This document shows, piece after piece, positions 39,345-47,467 of a DNA stretch of 64,000 nt (position 1 is the stretch's first letter; each line of letters starts with the position of its first letter). A program made the position numbers and the translations under genes. Source of the DNA: Laceyella tengchongensis (GTDB lineage Bacteria > Bacillota > Bacilli > Thermoactinomycetales > Thermoactinomycetaceae). Below the pieces are notes generated by a model. That model saw only the letters and a list, made by a program, of their open reading frames with translations. It was not told where the DNA came from and made no database searches. Location: assembly GCF_900182735.1 (NCBI RefSeq), contig NZ_FXTU01000004.1:124001-188000 (forward strand), in the 5' to 3' direction.

Positions 39345-41567
39345 TCATGAAGAAATGGATCTGTTTGTTGTTTCGGCAGACAAACGAGCCAGTTCATGCG
39401 CGGCGGCGGGCGGAAAACGGACACCCATGTCTTGTTCCAATTGTTGCAGAAAACCCTCCCACAGCGTCAGATGGGCGGTGGGCGGTTTGGGAGCAGGCGG
39501 ACTTTGGGAGGACACTTTGGCTTGCGTCCGGTGTAATTGGGCAGCAAGGAGTTGATCCATGTAAATGCCCAAGTGCATCCACATGCCCATCTCCCGTTCG
39601 GGCGTCCAATCGAACAGTTCCCGAAAGCGGGGCGCTTCTTGCTCAATCAATCGCACCAACCGTTTGGGGTTATAATGGGTTATTGTGTCCAAAAGCCCTT
39701 GAAGGATGAGTTCTGGCACCCGTTCCGGCGTCAACGGGATTTCCGATTCTTGCACCGACTGTGGTTTGCGGGTCTTAGCCAAATGGTGCGCCAACTTGCG
39801 GAATCCTTCTGGCTGGTACAACTCCCATGCTGGGAAATAAGGGATATCCGTCAGGGCGGGCGGAACCGTGCCCACGATGGCAATCAAGTCATAGGTTTCC
39901 CGCAGCTGCTCTAAACCTGGGGACCGGCGCGTAAACGGATCGATTTGCGCCGAGCGGACCACCACATCACTGTCGGCGGGCGGCAGGCGCTTTGCCAACC
40001 AACTTTCCAATGTGGACGCGGCCCCTTCCCCGGTGAGACAGACTGTGGCGATGCACCGCTGTTTGGCCGGATCGGTTTGTCCATCCAGCGAGAAAAAGAG
40101 TGCGATCAAGTCCAATTCATATTCAGGCAGGCGCAGCCGGTAATGCTCTTCCAAAGCACGGCCGATTTGCCGCGCCAGTTTTTTGTGCAGAGGAAGGACA
40201 GGCAAGTCGGATAGCACGGGCTGAGATGGGCGCCGTTCCGGTTGCCGGATGAAGGCTTGGATGTGCAATGCCAACGCTTTCAGTGGAAATGGCTGTGCCG
40301 CTTGTGGGAGTTTGTCACGCCACGGTGAGAGCGTCTGCTCCAACAATTGGAGCAATTGTGGGTCTAGCGGCGGTTCGCTTTCTTGGGAATCGCCTGGTTT
40401 GAATGATGTAACCAAGCGGCGGATGTAGGAATTGACCGTTTCCTGAAGTTCCCGTTCCATTTCCAGGGGTGTCGCTCCTTGCTGTGACAACAGGGCATGG
40501 CGATGCAACAGTTGCTCATAAATATTGTCTGAGGGCACCTGTTTCAAACGGGAAGCGATGGCCGTGGTCACTGGCCCTTGTTGGCGCAGGTGTGTAGGCA
40601 AATCGTTGATGGTGACGATCACTTGGTCTTTGCGGTGACCAAGCTGACGCAGAAAGGCTCTGGCGCAAGCGATTTGAATGTCACTCTTCAATTGGCCGAT
40701 ATTGCCCGGACAGGGATAGGACAAAAAACGGGCCCGGCATTCCTCTGTCACAGTCAAGGGTACCCCCATCTGCGTTTCTTCCTCTTTCAAGAAAGTGGAG
40801 AGTAGCCGCGCTCGTTCTTGCGGGGGGCGTTCACGTAGCGGAGGAATGGTCAGCTTGACTGAAAAACGGCGCATCAATGTGGGCAGTAAGGCGGCATCCG
40901 GTGCTTCCGTGGTAGCGCCGATCAGGCGGATGGCCACCGTTCGTTCAGCATGGGTCTCCCCTAGCCGGCGAAAGCTCCCCTGATCCATCAGGGAGAATAG
41001 CATTTCCTGACCCGATGGGGGAAGGCGGTGGATCTCATCCAAAAAAAGAATGCCGCGATCGGCCCGTTCCACCAAGCCCGGCTTGTCTTCTACGGCTCCG
41101 GTGAAGGCGCCTTTTCTCACCCCGAATAGCTGGGCCAGCAAGAGCTCAGGATTTTGGGCGTATTCGGCGCAGTTGAAGGTGATAAACGGTGTGCCCGGCG
41201 ATAAGTGGCCTGCTTCCGTGGCGACTTGAACCAGTGTTTGCGCCATGTGTGTTTTACCCACCCCTGTTTCACCGGTGAGCAAGATGGGTAATCCGTGCGG
41301 GGGATACAATAAAGCCGCCAATGCTTCTTTCAACAGGTCGGCGATCCCGGAATGGGCCGCTTGCATCGGAAATGGAGCCTCTGGCTGGGTTGGACGGTAT
41401 AGAACTGGTCGCCCGGCAATTTTTTCCGCCAACCCCTGTTTGACGAGTTGGTTGAGGTAGCGACTGACGGTTGAACGGTCTAAGTCCAATTGTTTTGCCA
41501 ACTCTCCCGCAGTGGTTCCTGCTGGCTGTTTGTTCAGTTGTTGATGGATGGCATCAAGTTTTTTCAT
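39345..41567 (-). CDS. LevR-like sigma-54-dependent activator with PRD domains
   Basis: This 740-residue regulator has an N-terminal winged helix (TAGELAKQLDLDRSTVSRYLNQLVKQG). An AAA+ domain follows (about 85-330) with Walker A GETGVGKTH, the sigma-54-contacting GAFTGA loop, ILFLDEIHRLP and LPTLMRRF. The C-terminal PTS-regulation part has a PRD (KLARQIGRALEEHYRL...ELDLIALFF), an EII-like segment (ATVCLTGEGAASTLESWL) and a second, degenerate PRD (MWMHLGIYMDQL). PTS phosphorylation should set its activity. ATG 41567 with AAGGAAG just upstream was chosen over GTG 41621. It probably activates the IIB promoter next door. Confidence 0.9.
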   Translation of the reverse strand: MKKLDAIHQQLNKQPAGTTAGELAKQLDLDRSTVSRYLNQLVKQGLAEKIAGRPVLYRPTQPEAPFPMQAAHSGIADLLKEALAALLYPPHGLPILLTGETGVGKTHMAQTLVQVATEAGHLSPGTPFITFNCAEYAQNPELLLAQLFGVRKGAFTGAVEDKPGLVERADRGILFLDEIHRLPPSGQEMLFSLMDQGSFRRLGETHAERTVAIRLIGATTEAPDAALLPTLMRRFSVKLTIPPLRERPPQERARLLSTFLKEEETQMGVPLTVTEECRARFLSYPCPGNIGQLKSDIQIACARAFLRQLGHRKDQVIVTINDLPTHLRQQGPVTTAIASRLKQVPSDNIYEQLLHRHALLSQQGATPLEMERELQETVNSYIRRLVTSFKPGDSQESEPPLDPQLLQLLEQTLSPWRDKLPQAAQPFPLKALALHIQAFIRQPERRPSQPVLSDLPVLPLHKKLARQIGRALEEHYRLRLPEYELDLIALFFSLDGQTDPAKQRCIATVCLTGEGAASTLESWLAKRLPPADSDVVVRSAQIDPFTRRSPGLEQLRETYDLIAIVGTVPPALTDIPYFPAWELYQPEGFRKLAHHLAKTRKPQSVQESEIPLTPERVPELILQGLLDTITHYNPKRLVRLIEQEAPRFRELFDWTPEREMGMWMHLGIYMDQLLAAQLHRTQAKVSSQSPPAPKPPTAHLTLWEGFLQQLEQDMGVRFPPAAAHELARLSAETTNRSISS

Positions 41568-41781
41568 ACTTCCTTTTCGCTCCGTGTAAAAGTTGGTGAT
41601 TCTATCATACACACTTTGCACACTAATTGTCGATTGGATTCCTTAGGATTAATTGGCAAGTTAAGGGATTAAGGAGCGTTGTTCTCTGCGGAAATCATTT
41701 CGGGAGCAGGAAGAATGTCTTATATGAAGAAATTCAATTAAGAATGAACGATTCAGCGCATAAGATAAGTGAGGGAACAAA

Positions 41782-43281
41782 ATGGAAAAGAAATGGCAAG
41801 AGTTGAAAAAGCGGCTCAAGGAAATTTATGATTTGCAATCTGTAATCTCACTGTTGAATTGGGATCAAAATACATACATGCCCCAAACGGCAGGAGGTGC
41901 GCGGGGTAGCCAATTGGCGGCTTTGGGACGAATTGCGCATGATAAGCTGACTGATCCCCGCTTGGGTGAACTTTTGGAAGAATTGGATGGCCAATGGCCG
42001 TCTGACTCCCTTGAAGCGGATTTGATCCGCGCGGCGAAAAGAGAGGTTGACAGGGAAACAAAGGTGCCAGCGGATTTTGTTTCCCGCTTCTATCAAAATA
42101 CCTCAGAAACCTATCAGGCTTGGGTAGCCGCCCGGGAGGAAAATCGTTTTGACAAGGTGGCTCCGCATCTGGAACGAACATTGGAGCTGAGCCGGGAATA
42201 CGCCCATTATTTCTCCGGCTTTGATCATGTGGCCGATCCGCTGATCGACCGCGCCGACTATGGCATGAAAGCCAAAGAGCTGCAAGCGTTGTTCGGGAAA
42301 TTGCGCAAGCAGTTGGTACCATTGGTGGAGCAGGTGACAGCCGGTCCGGAGGTGTCGCAAGCCTGTATTAAACAGCACTTTCCTAAAGAAAAGCAATTGG
42401 CTTATGCGAAGCAACTGATCAGTGCGATGGGCTTCGATTTCAACCGCGGGCGGCTTGACTTGGCACCTCATCCGTTCATGATTCGATTGGCGCACGATGA
42501 TGTGCGAATCACAACGCGGGTCAATGAAGAGGATGTGACGGAGGTGCTGTTTAGCACCATCCATGAAACGGGGCACGCCTTTTATGAGTTGGGTATAGAC
42601 GCTGATCTGGAAGGAACACCGTTGCATACGGGAGCCTCGTCAGGGATTCATGAAAGCCAATCCCGCTTGTGGGAAAATGTCGTCGGCCGGAGCCGGGCAT
42701 TCTGGCAAGCGCACTATCCTTCTTTACAAGCCGCTTTTCCCTCCCAGCTGGGGAATGTTTCCTTGGATGACTACGTGCGGGCGATCAACCGGGCGGAGAA
42801 GTCGCTCATTCGCATTGAAGCGGATGAATTCACATACAATCTGCATGTTATCATCCGCTTCGATCTGGAAATGGCCATGTTGGAAGGAAAACTGGACGTC
42901 AAAGATTTGCCGGAGATGTGGCGCTCCCGCTACCAAAGTGATCTTGGAATCAGTCCGACGGATGATAACCACGGGGTGCTTCAAGACATTCATTGGTATG
43001 CTGACTTCATCGGCGGGATGTTTCAAGGATACACCCTCGGCAATATCCTCAGTTGCCAATTTTATGAGGCCGCATGCCGCGTCCATCCGCAGATACCGGA
43101 CGAAATCGCAAACGGAAACGTATCGACCCTCCATGGTTGGTTGAAGGAGAACGTATACCGCCACGGAAGCAGATGGACGACGACCGAGTTGGTGCGGCGA
43201 GCGACCGGTTCCGAGATGACGATCGCCCCTTACATCGCTTATCTGAAGCGGAAAGCAGACGAGTTGCACCTCGGGCGTTAA
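41782..43281 (+). CDS. M32-family metallocarboxypeptidase
   Basis: This 499-residue peptidase resembles Taq and B. subtilis carboxypeptidase 1. The zinc motif HETGHAFYELG is near residue 258, with the third ligand Glu in GIHESQSRLWEN. Other family blocks are LNWDQNTYMPQTAG near the N-terminus, ADEFTYNLHVIIRFDLE, DNHGVLQDIHWY and GYTLGNILSCQFY. The enzyme removes C-terminal residues from peptides and lacks a signal peptide, so it acts in the cytoplasm. GTGAGGGAAC precedes the ATG. A GC-rich hairpin follows; no partner genes are apparent. Confidence 0.95.
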   Translation: MEKKWQELKKRLKEIYDLQSVISLLNWDQNTYMPQTAGGARGSQLAALGRIAHDKLTDPRLGELLEELDGQWPSDSLEADLIRAAKREVDRETKVPADFVSRFYQNTSETYQAWVAAREENRFDKVAPHLERTLELSREYAHYFSGFDHVADPLIDRADYGMKAKELQALFGKLRKQLVPLVEQVTAGPEVSQACIKQHFPKEKQLAYAKQLISAMGFDFNRGRLDLAPHPFMIRLAHDDVRITTRVNEEDVTEVLFSTIHETGHAFYELGIDADLEGTPLHTGASSGIHESQSRLWENVVGRSRAFWQAHYPSLQAAFPSQLGNVSLDDYVRAINRAEKSLIRIEADEFTYNLHVIIRFDLEMAMLEGKLDVKDLPEMWRSRYQSDLGISPTDDNHGVLQDIHWYADFIGGMFQGYTLGNILSCQFYEAACRVHPQIPDEIANGNVSTLHGWLKENVYRHGSRWTTTELVRRATGSEMTIAPYIAYLKRKADELHLGR

Positions 43282-43284
43282 GCC

Positions 43285-43329
43285 CCGCCCCACCCCTGCG
43301 CATCATATCTCGCGGGGGTGGGGCGGTTT
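43285..43329 (+). terminator. GC-rich terminator after the M32 gene
   Basis: CCGCCCCACCCC-GCG pairs with CGC-GGGGGTGGGGCGG (one bulge) and is followed only by TTTGG. The stem is very stable but the T-run is short. Confidence 0.6.
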
Positions 43330-43507
43330 GGTGCTGGGCCGTCTTCGCCTGTGTGCGAAAAATATACACAAATCGTTTAATTCATCGCGAAGGTTGTGAA
43401 TTGACGCCGCTTAAAATTAAGTTTATCGTGGAAGGTAGATTATTGACGGTATTGTTTACATGCATGACAATCGGACTTCCACAAGGGGAAAGATAGGTTG
43501 ATCAATA

Positions 43508-44146
43508 ATGGAGCAGATGAATATAAAAAAGTGGATCAAGCCAGCGGTGGAAGCTCTTCCGTCTAAGCGGGTGATTCTGCTGGCGTTTGCCGTGCTGCTA
43601 GTGTTTGTGATGGTGGCCATTCCCTTGTTTAATCGGTTGATGTATCCGCTTGAATATGAAGAGTATATCTTTGATAGTGCACAAGAGACGGGAGCAGATC
43701 CGTTTCTGGTCATGGCGGTGATCCGCCAGGAGAGCAAGTTCGATCCAGACAAGAAATCGGCGGTTGGCGCGCAAGGGCTGATGCAGCTTATGCCGTCGAC
43801 AGTCAATGATATCATTCGGAACGGACATTTTTCGCCCGCTTTTCGAGACTATGTGTTTGACCCGGCGACGAATATCCGAATGGGTAGCTGGTACATCAAG
43901 TTTTTAAGTGACCGTTACAAAGGGAATTATGTAGCTGTGATTGCCGCGTACAATGCCGGTTTAGGAAATGTGGATAAATGGTTACGCACCGGGGTCTGGG
44001 ACGGGACGAGGCAAAACCTCGATCAGATCAAATATGGTGAGACGCGCCATTACGTGGCTCGCGTAAGCTATTACTACGAAAAGTACAAACAGTTGTACAA
44101 GGATAATTACGAAGAGTATCTGAGAGAACAGAAGGAGAAAAAATAG
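43508..44146 (+). CDS. Membrane-anchored lytic transglycosylase (SLT domain)
   Basis: This 212-residue protein has a basic N-terminus, one membrane helix (about 22-44) and an extracellular SLT domain. The catalytic Glu lies in MAVIRQESKFDPDKKSAVGA, followed by QGLMQLMPST, ATNIRMGSWYI, VAVIAAYNAGLGNV and ETRHYVARV. It cleaves the glycan strand of peptidoglycan to 1,6-anhydro ends. A charged C-terminal tail follows. The best ribosome site is weak; ATG 43508 and ATG 43517 are both possible. It is transcribed alone and ends at a clear terminator. Confidence 0.92.
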   Translation: MEQMNIKKWIKPAVEALPSKRVILLAFAVLLVFVMVAIPLFNRLMYPLEYEEYIFDSAQETGADPFLVMAVIRQESKFDPDKKSAVGAQGLMQLMPSTVNDIIRNGHFSPAFRDYVFDPATNIRMGSWYIKFLSDRYKGNYVAVIAAYNAGLGNVDKWLRTGVWDGTRQNLDQIKYGETRHYVARVSYYYEKYKQLYKDNYEEYLREQKEKK

Positions 44147-44156
44147 AAGCCAAAAT

Positions 44157-44190
44157 AAAAATCCGGCTGGGATTCCACCGGATTTTTCCC
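44157..44190 (+). terminator. Terminator after the transglycosylase gene
   Basis: AAAAATCCGG and CCGGATTTTT form a perfect 10-bp stem around an 11-base loop, followed by CCC. Confidence 0.8.
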
Positions 44191-44369
44191 TTTTCGGCGG
44201 AGTGCAGGAGATTGGAGACAGATGATAGAAAAGTTATCCCGTCGGCAGGCGATCTTGCTTCTAGCGCCCCTTGGGCGGGATGACCGCCGGAGAAGCCGCA
44301 GTAAGCGGCTTGAGCATCCGGTTGCCGACGAAGATGGCGACAAAGGTGTCAAAAGGGGAGGAGAAGCCG

Positions 44370-45221
44370 GTGGATAGGGAGAAGGAGAAGCAACAGCGCG
44401 TCAATCGCTTTAACCGGGCTTCGCTCATTTATGACGATTATGCGGAGAGTTACCGGAAAGTCGCTTGCCGCCTTCTGATGCAACTGGATCGCCATGGGTG
44501 GCCGCCACCGCGTCGGATATTGGATGTCGGATGCGGGACGGGCCATATGACACAATTGATTCTGGAAGCATTTCCGGAAGCGGAGGTCGTCGCTCTGGAT
44601 ATCGCCGACCGCATGGTGCGGGCCACCTGTGAGAAAGTGGGAGATGATCGCTCCCGGCTGAAAGTGGTGGTCGGCGATGTGGAGGACGTCGACTTGAGCG
44701 GGTTGGGGCCGTTTGGCCTGATTGTGTGCAATGCGGTGTGCCATTGGTTTCGGGAGCCGCTGAAGACGTTCGGAAGATTGGCGGACAATCTGGAAACGGG
44801 CGGACGCCTGCTAGCTTCCATTTACGGGCCGGACAACTGCGCTGAACTGGGTGCGCTGTTTGGCCAAGTGGAGGAAGAATGGAATCTCCCCCGCGAGCAA
44901 CACTTGTTTCCCACCCGTTCATCGAAAGAGTGGGAAGAGTTATTGACGGCGGCTGGACTCGTCAAAATCGACTCGTGGGAGAGTTGGATGCGCTTGGAAT
45001 ATGCGAATGGCCTTTCCTTTTTGAAAGCGATCAAGGCGGTGGGGGAAGCGGCTGGTCGGACGAGCCATCCCCTTTGGCTCCAACGGCGCATACTTCTAGA
45101 GGTGATCCGGCGTTATGAACGGGCGCACCGCTGTGGAAACGGGGTGTATGCCACCATGCATTTTTTGCAGTTTCTTTTTGAAAAGACAGATGACCCATCA
45201 GAGGTAATGCTGTTTAAATAA
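44370..45221 (+). CDS. BioC-like SAM-dependent methyltransferase (paralogue outside the bio operon)
   Basis: This 283-residue class I methyltransferase has SAM-binding motif I ILDVGCGTGHMTQLIL, then AEVVALDIADRMV, VVVGDVEDVDL and the BioC-type block FGLIVCNAVCHWFREP. The N-terminus RVNRFNRASLIYDDYAES and the C-terminus match BioC, which methylates malonyl-ACP to start pimeloyl synthesis. A second BioC is encoded at 52375 in the biotin operon, so this copy may have another acyl substrate. GTG 44370 follows GGGGAGGAG by 6 bases; the frame extends upstream without a site. It precedes spo0M. Confidence 0.85.
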   Translation: MDREKEKQQRVNRFNRASLIYDDYAESYRKVACRLLMQLDRHGWPPPRRILDVGCGTGHMTQLILEAFPEAEVVALDIADRMVRATCEKVGDDRSRLKVVVGDVEDVDLSGLGPFGLIVCNAVCHWFREPLKTFGRLADNLETGGRLLASIYGPDNCAELGALFGQVEEEWNLPREQHLFPTRSSKEWEELLTAAGLVKIDSWESWMRLEYANGLSFLKAIKAVGEAAGRTSHPLWLQRRILLEVIRRYERAHRCGNGVYATMHFLQFLFEKTDDPSEVMLFK

Positions 45222-45272
45222 CATGAATTTATGATAGGATTAGGTTGAAAACATCGAAAGGGCTGAAAATGA

Positions 45273-46046
45273 ATGTTAAAAAACATCTTTGCTTCTTTTG
45301 GGTTCGGCGCTGCAAAGGTCGACCTGGTATTAGATGATTTTCGGCTGAAAATGGGACAGCCTGTGACGGGGAAAATCGTCTTGACCGGAGGGCAGGTCGA
45401 ACAAGCCATCGAAGGGTTGGAAGTGGAGTTTCGCTTGGCTTCCGCTTATCAGCGCGGGGACAATATCGTCAATGTCAACGAAACGATCGCAACTATTCCG
45501 GTTACAGAGGAAACCTTTCAGGTGGCCCCAGAAGAAACAAGAGAGTATCCATTCACTTTTGTTTGCCCAGAATTTATTCCGGCGTCATCAGTGAATACGC
45601 GATATTATTTCCAAACCAACCTGGAGATCAAAAGCGGCATTGATGCGCAGGATCGCGACTTTGTGGATGTTTACCCATCCGGCCTGCAAGAATATTTCTG
45701 GGATGGGTTTAACAAGCTCGGCTTTGTGCCGCACGAAGAAGGCTACACTGGTAAGAAAGGCGGCGGCTTCCAAATCATACAGTTCCGGCCGACGGAATGG
45801 TTGCGCGGCGAATATGACGAGATCGTCTTTATGTTCCAGCCGGCACATACGCAAAACGGGGTGGCTGGCTTTTTCGAGCTGGACAAAAAGGGCAAAGGCC
45901 TACTCGGTCTGTTGGCTGACGAATTGGATTTGGATGAAAAGAAGGGGCGGTTTGTGTTCACCAAAGCCGATCTCACTTCTGGCGAGTACGCCGCGGAAAC
46001 GATTCGGCAGTTTATCAATCACCACGCCAAAGACTTGATCGGCTAA
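45273..46046 (+). CDS. spo0M: Sporulation-control protein Spo0M
   Basis: This 257-residue protein has the Spo0M pattern: N-terminal FGFGAAKVDLVLDDFRLKMGQPVTGK, an arrestin-like beta sandwich (EGLEVEFRLAS, YPFTFVCPEFIPASS, YFQTNLEIKSGIDA) and the C-terminal GGGFQIIQFRP and ELDKKGKG segment. In B. subtilis, Spo0M affects sporulation and cell shape through an unclear mechanism. It is cytoplasmic by sequence. ATG 45273 has AAAGGG about 12 bases upstream. A strong terminator follows. Confidence 0.93.
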   Translation: MLKNIFASFGFGAAKVDLVLDDFRLKMGQPVTGKIVLTGGQVEQAIEGLEVEFRLASAYQRGDNIVNVNETIATIPVTEETFQVAPEETREYPFTFVCPEFIPASSVNTRYYFQTNLEIKSGIDAQDRDFVDVYPSGLQEYFWDGFNKLGFVPHEEGYTGKKGGGFQIIQFRPTEWLRGEYDEIVFMFQPAHTQNGVAGFFELDKKGKGLLGLLADELDLDEKKGRFVFTKADLTSGEYAAETIRQFINHHAKDLIG

Positions 46047-46094
46047 CTGGCTAAGCGGCCAGCAAAAGATGCCGACAGGCGCTGATAAAGACGC

Positions 46095-46137
46095 AAAAAC
46101 CAAGCCATGTGAGATCAGGCTTGGTTTTTGCTTTTTT
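46095..46137 (+). terminator. Terminator after spo0M
   Basis: AAAAACCAAGCC and GGCTTGGTTTTT form a 12-bp perfect stem around an 11-base loop, followed by GCTTTTTTC. Confidence 0.85.
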
Positions 46138-46339
46138 CTACGCCGCTTATCACGTGGCATTTTACGTTGTTCGGTCCGCACCCTGGGGGAGTCGTGATGG
46201 AAAGGCACCTTGCAAACGGGTGGTTTTTTTTGTATGTATTGGCAAGATTGATGGCGTTTGAATGCGGTTTTCAGAGGGGATTTGTCAGTGAACGGTTGGA
46301 TTAGGCTAGATCGCAACTGTCAAAGGAGGAGCGGAGACC

Positions 46340-47230
46340 GTGGAAGAGGTTCGTGTCTTGTTGGTCGATGATGAACGGGAGATCTCGCAATTGATCCAGA
46401 TTGTGTTGCAAAAAGAAGGGTTTAGTCATGTGGCATTGGCTGAAGACGGCCGCGAAGCCTTGCGGTTGATCGACGAGTTCCAACCGCACATCATTGTGCT
46501 TGATGTCATGTTGCCCGACGCCAACGGCTATGATCTGCGGGAACGGACGGAAGCGCCGATTTTGTTTTTGACTGCGCGCAGTTCGGTGAAAGGATACGCT
46601 GATTTGCCGGCGGAAGAGCAGTACGACTGGGAGCCGGCAGAGATTCGCCGCTATGCCGGGGTGATCCGAGACAAGGCGCATTATATGGAACAGTTGATTG
46701 CGGATCTAAATCTGACGTTTCGCTTGAAGAATGAGGCATTGCCACTTCAGTTGGCGGAGCATGATCTGGTAGAGGTGGTGCGGCAAACGGTGATCGATGT
46801 GATGAACGATCCATGTTCGGAGGCGTATGCTTTGTCATTTCAACCGTTTGTGGATCGCGTGATGGTGCGGTTGGATAAAGAGTGGTTTCAACGTGCGTTA
46901 CATAATTTGTTGGCCAATGCGGTGACGCATAATCCACCAGGGACGGAAGTAAAGGTGTCGGTACAGTCAGAGACGGATCGAATGGTGATCGTGGTGGAAG
47001 ACGACGGCCAAGGCATGGATCAGGAGACACAAGGGATGTTGTTTGAACGGTATTATCGCGGAACGAATACGGCAAAGCATTCCCAAGGCACGGGTCTGGG
47101 AATGGCGATCGCCAAGCAATTGATTGAGGCACATGGGGGTGAAATTCACATCAGTAGCCAAGTTGGAAGGGGAACGAAGATTTCCGTTTGTCTTCCTAAG
47201 CTGACGGCACAACGCGGAGGTGATGGTTGA
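46340..47230 (+). CDS. Chimeric response-regulator receiver / histidine-kinase C-terminus
   Basis: This 296-residue protein joins two halves of a two-component pair. Residues 1-80 are a receiver domain (VLLVDDE, phospho-acceptor Asp55 in IIVLDVMLPDANGYDL, Thr in ILFLTAR) that stops before the conserved Lys and the DNA-binding domain. From about residue 81 the sequence (SSVKGYADLP...YAGVIRDKAHYMEQLIADLN) is the second half of a kinase dimerisation domain without the phospho-His. A full ATPase domain follows (LHNLLANAVTHNPPG, VEDDGQGM, GTGLGMAIAKQLIEAHGG). An in-frame deletion between neighbouring regulator and kinase genes explains it. GTG 46340 has AAAGGAGG 10 bases upstream. Confidence 0.88.
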   Translation: MEEVRVLLVDDEREISQLIQIVLQKEGFSHVALAEDGREALRLIDEFQPHIIVLDVMLPDANGYDLRERTEAPILFLTARSSVKGYADLPAEEQYDWEPAEIRRYAGVIRDKAHYMEQLIADLNLTFRLKNEALPLQLAEHDLVEVVRQTVIDVMNDPCSEAYALSFQPFVDRVMVRLDKEWFQRALHNLLANAVTHNPPGTEVKVSVQSETDRMVIVVEDDGQGMDQETQGMLFERYYRGTNTAKHSQGTGLGMAIAKQLIEAHGGEIHISSQVGRGTKISVCLPKLTAQRGGDG

Positions 47231-47387
47231 GTCACTGATGTTGCCGATCTCCATTTTCTATTTGTTCGGTCATTTTTTCTCCTTGCACGCAGATGGGCAT
47301 AGTAAAGAATTTTCCCAAAGGCAAGGCCAAGGCACCTCTTTAAGTGGGTGCCTGTCTAATAATTGTAAACTAGATTTTATAATTAAG

Positions 47388-47417
47388 TTGACAATATACT
47401 GAAGTCATTCCTATTAT
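47388..47417 (+). promoter_or_regulatory. Sigma-A promoter of the biotin operon
   Basis: TTGACA and TATTAT separated by 18 bp; the predicted start lies inside the BirA operator. Confidence 0.8.
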
Positions 47418-47419
47418 TA

Positions 47420-47451
47420 ATGTAAACCTATTGTTTGGTATTGGTTTACAT
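47420..47451 (+). promoter_or_regulatory. BirA operator of the biotin operon
   Basis: ATGTAAACC and GGTTTACAT form a perfect inverted repeat with a 14-bp spacer, the arrangement of Bacillota BirA sites. It covers the predicted transcription start, so biotinyl-AMP-loaded BirA should block transcription when biotin is plentiful. Confidence 0.93.
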
Positions 47452-47467
47452 AAAGGGGGATAGTGGC

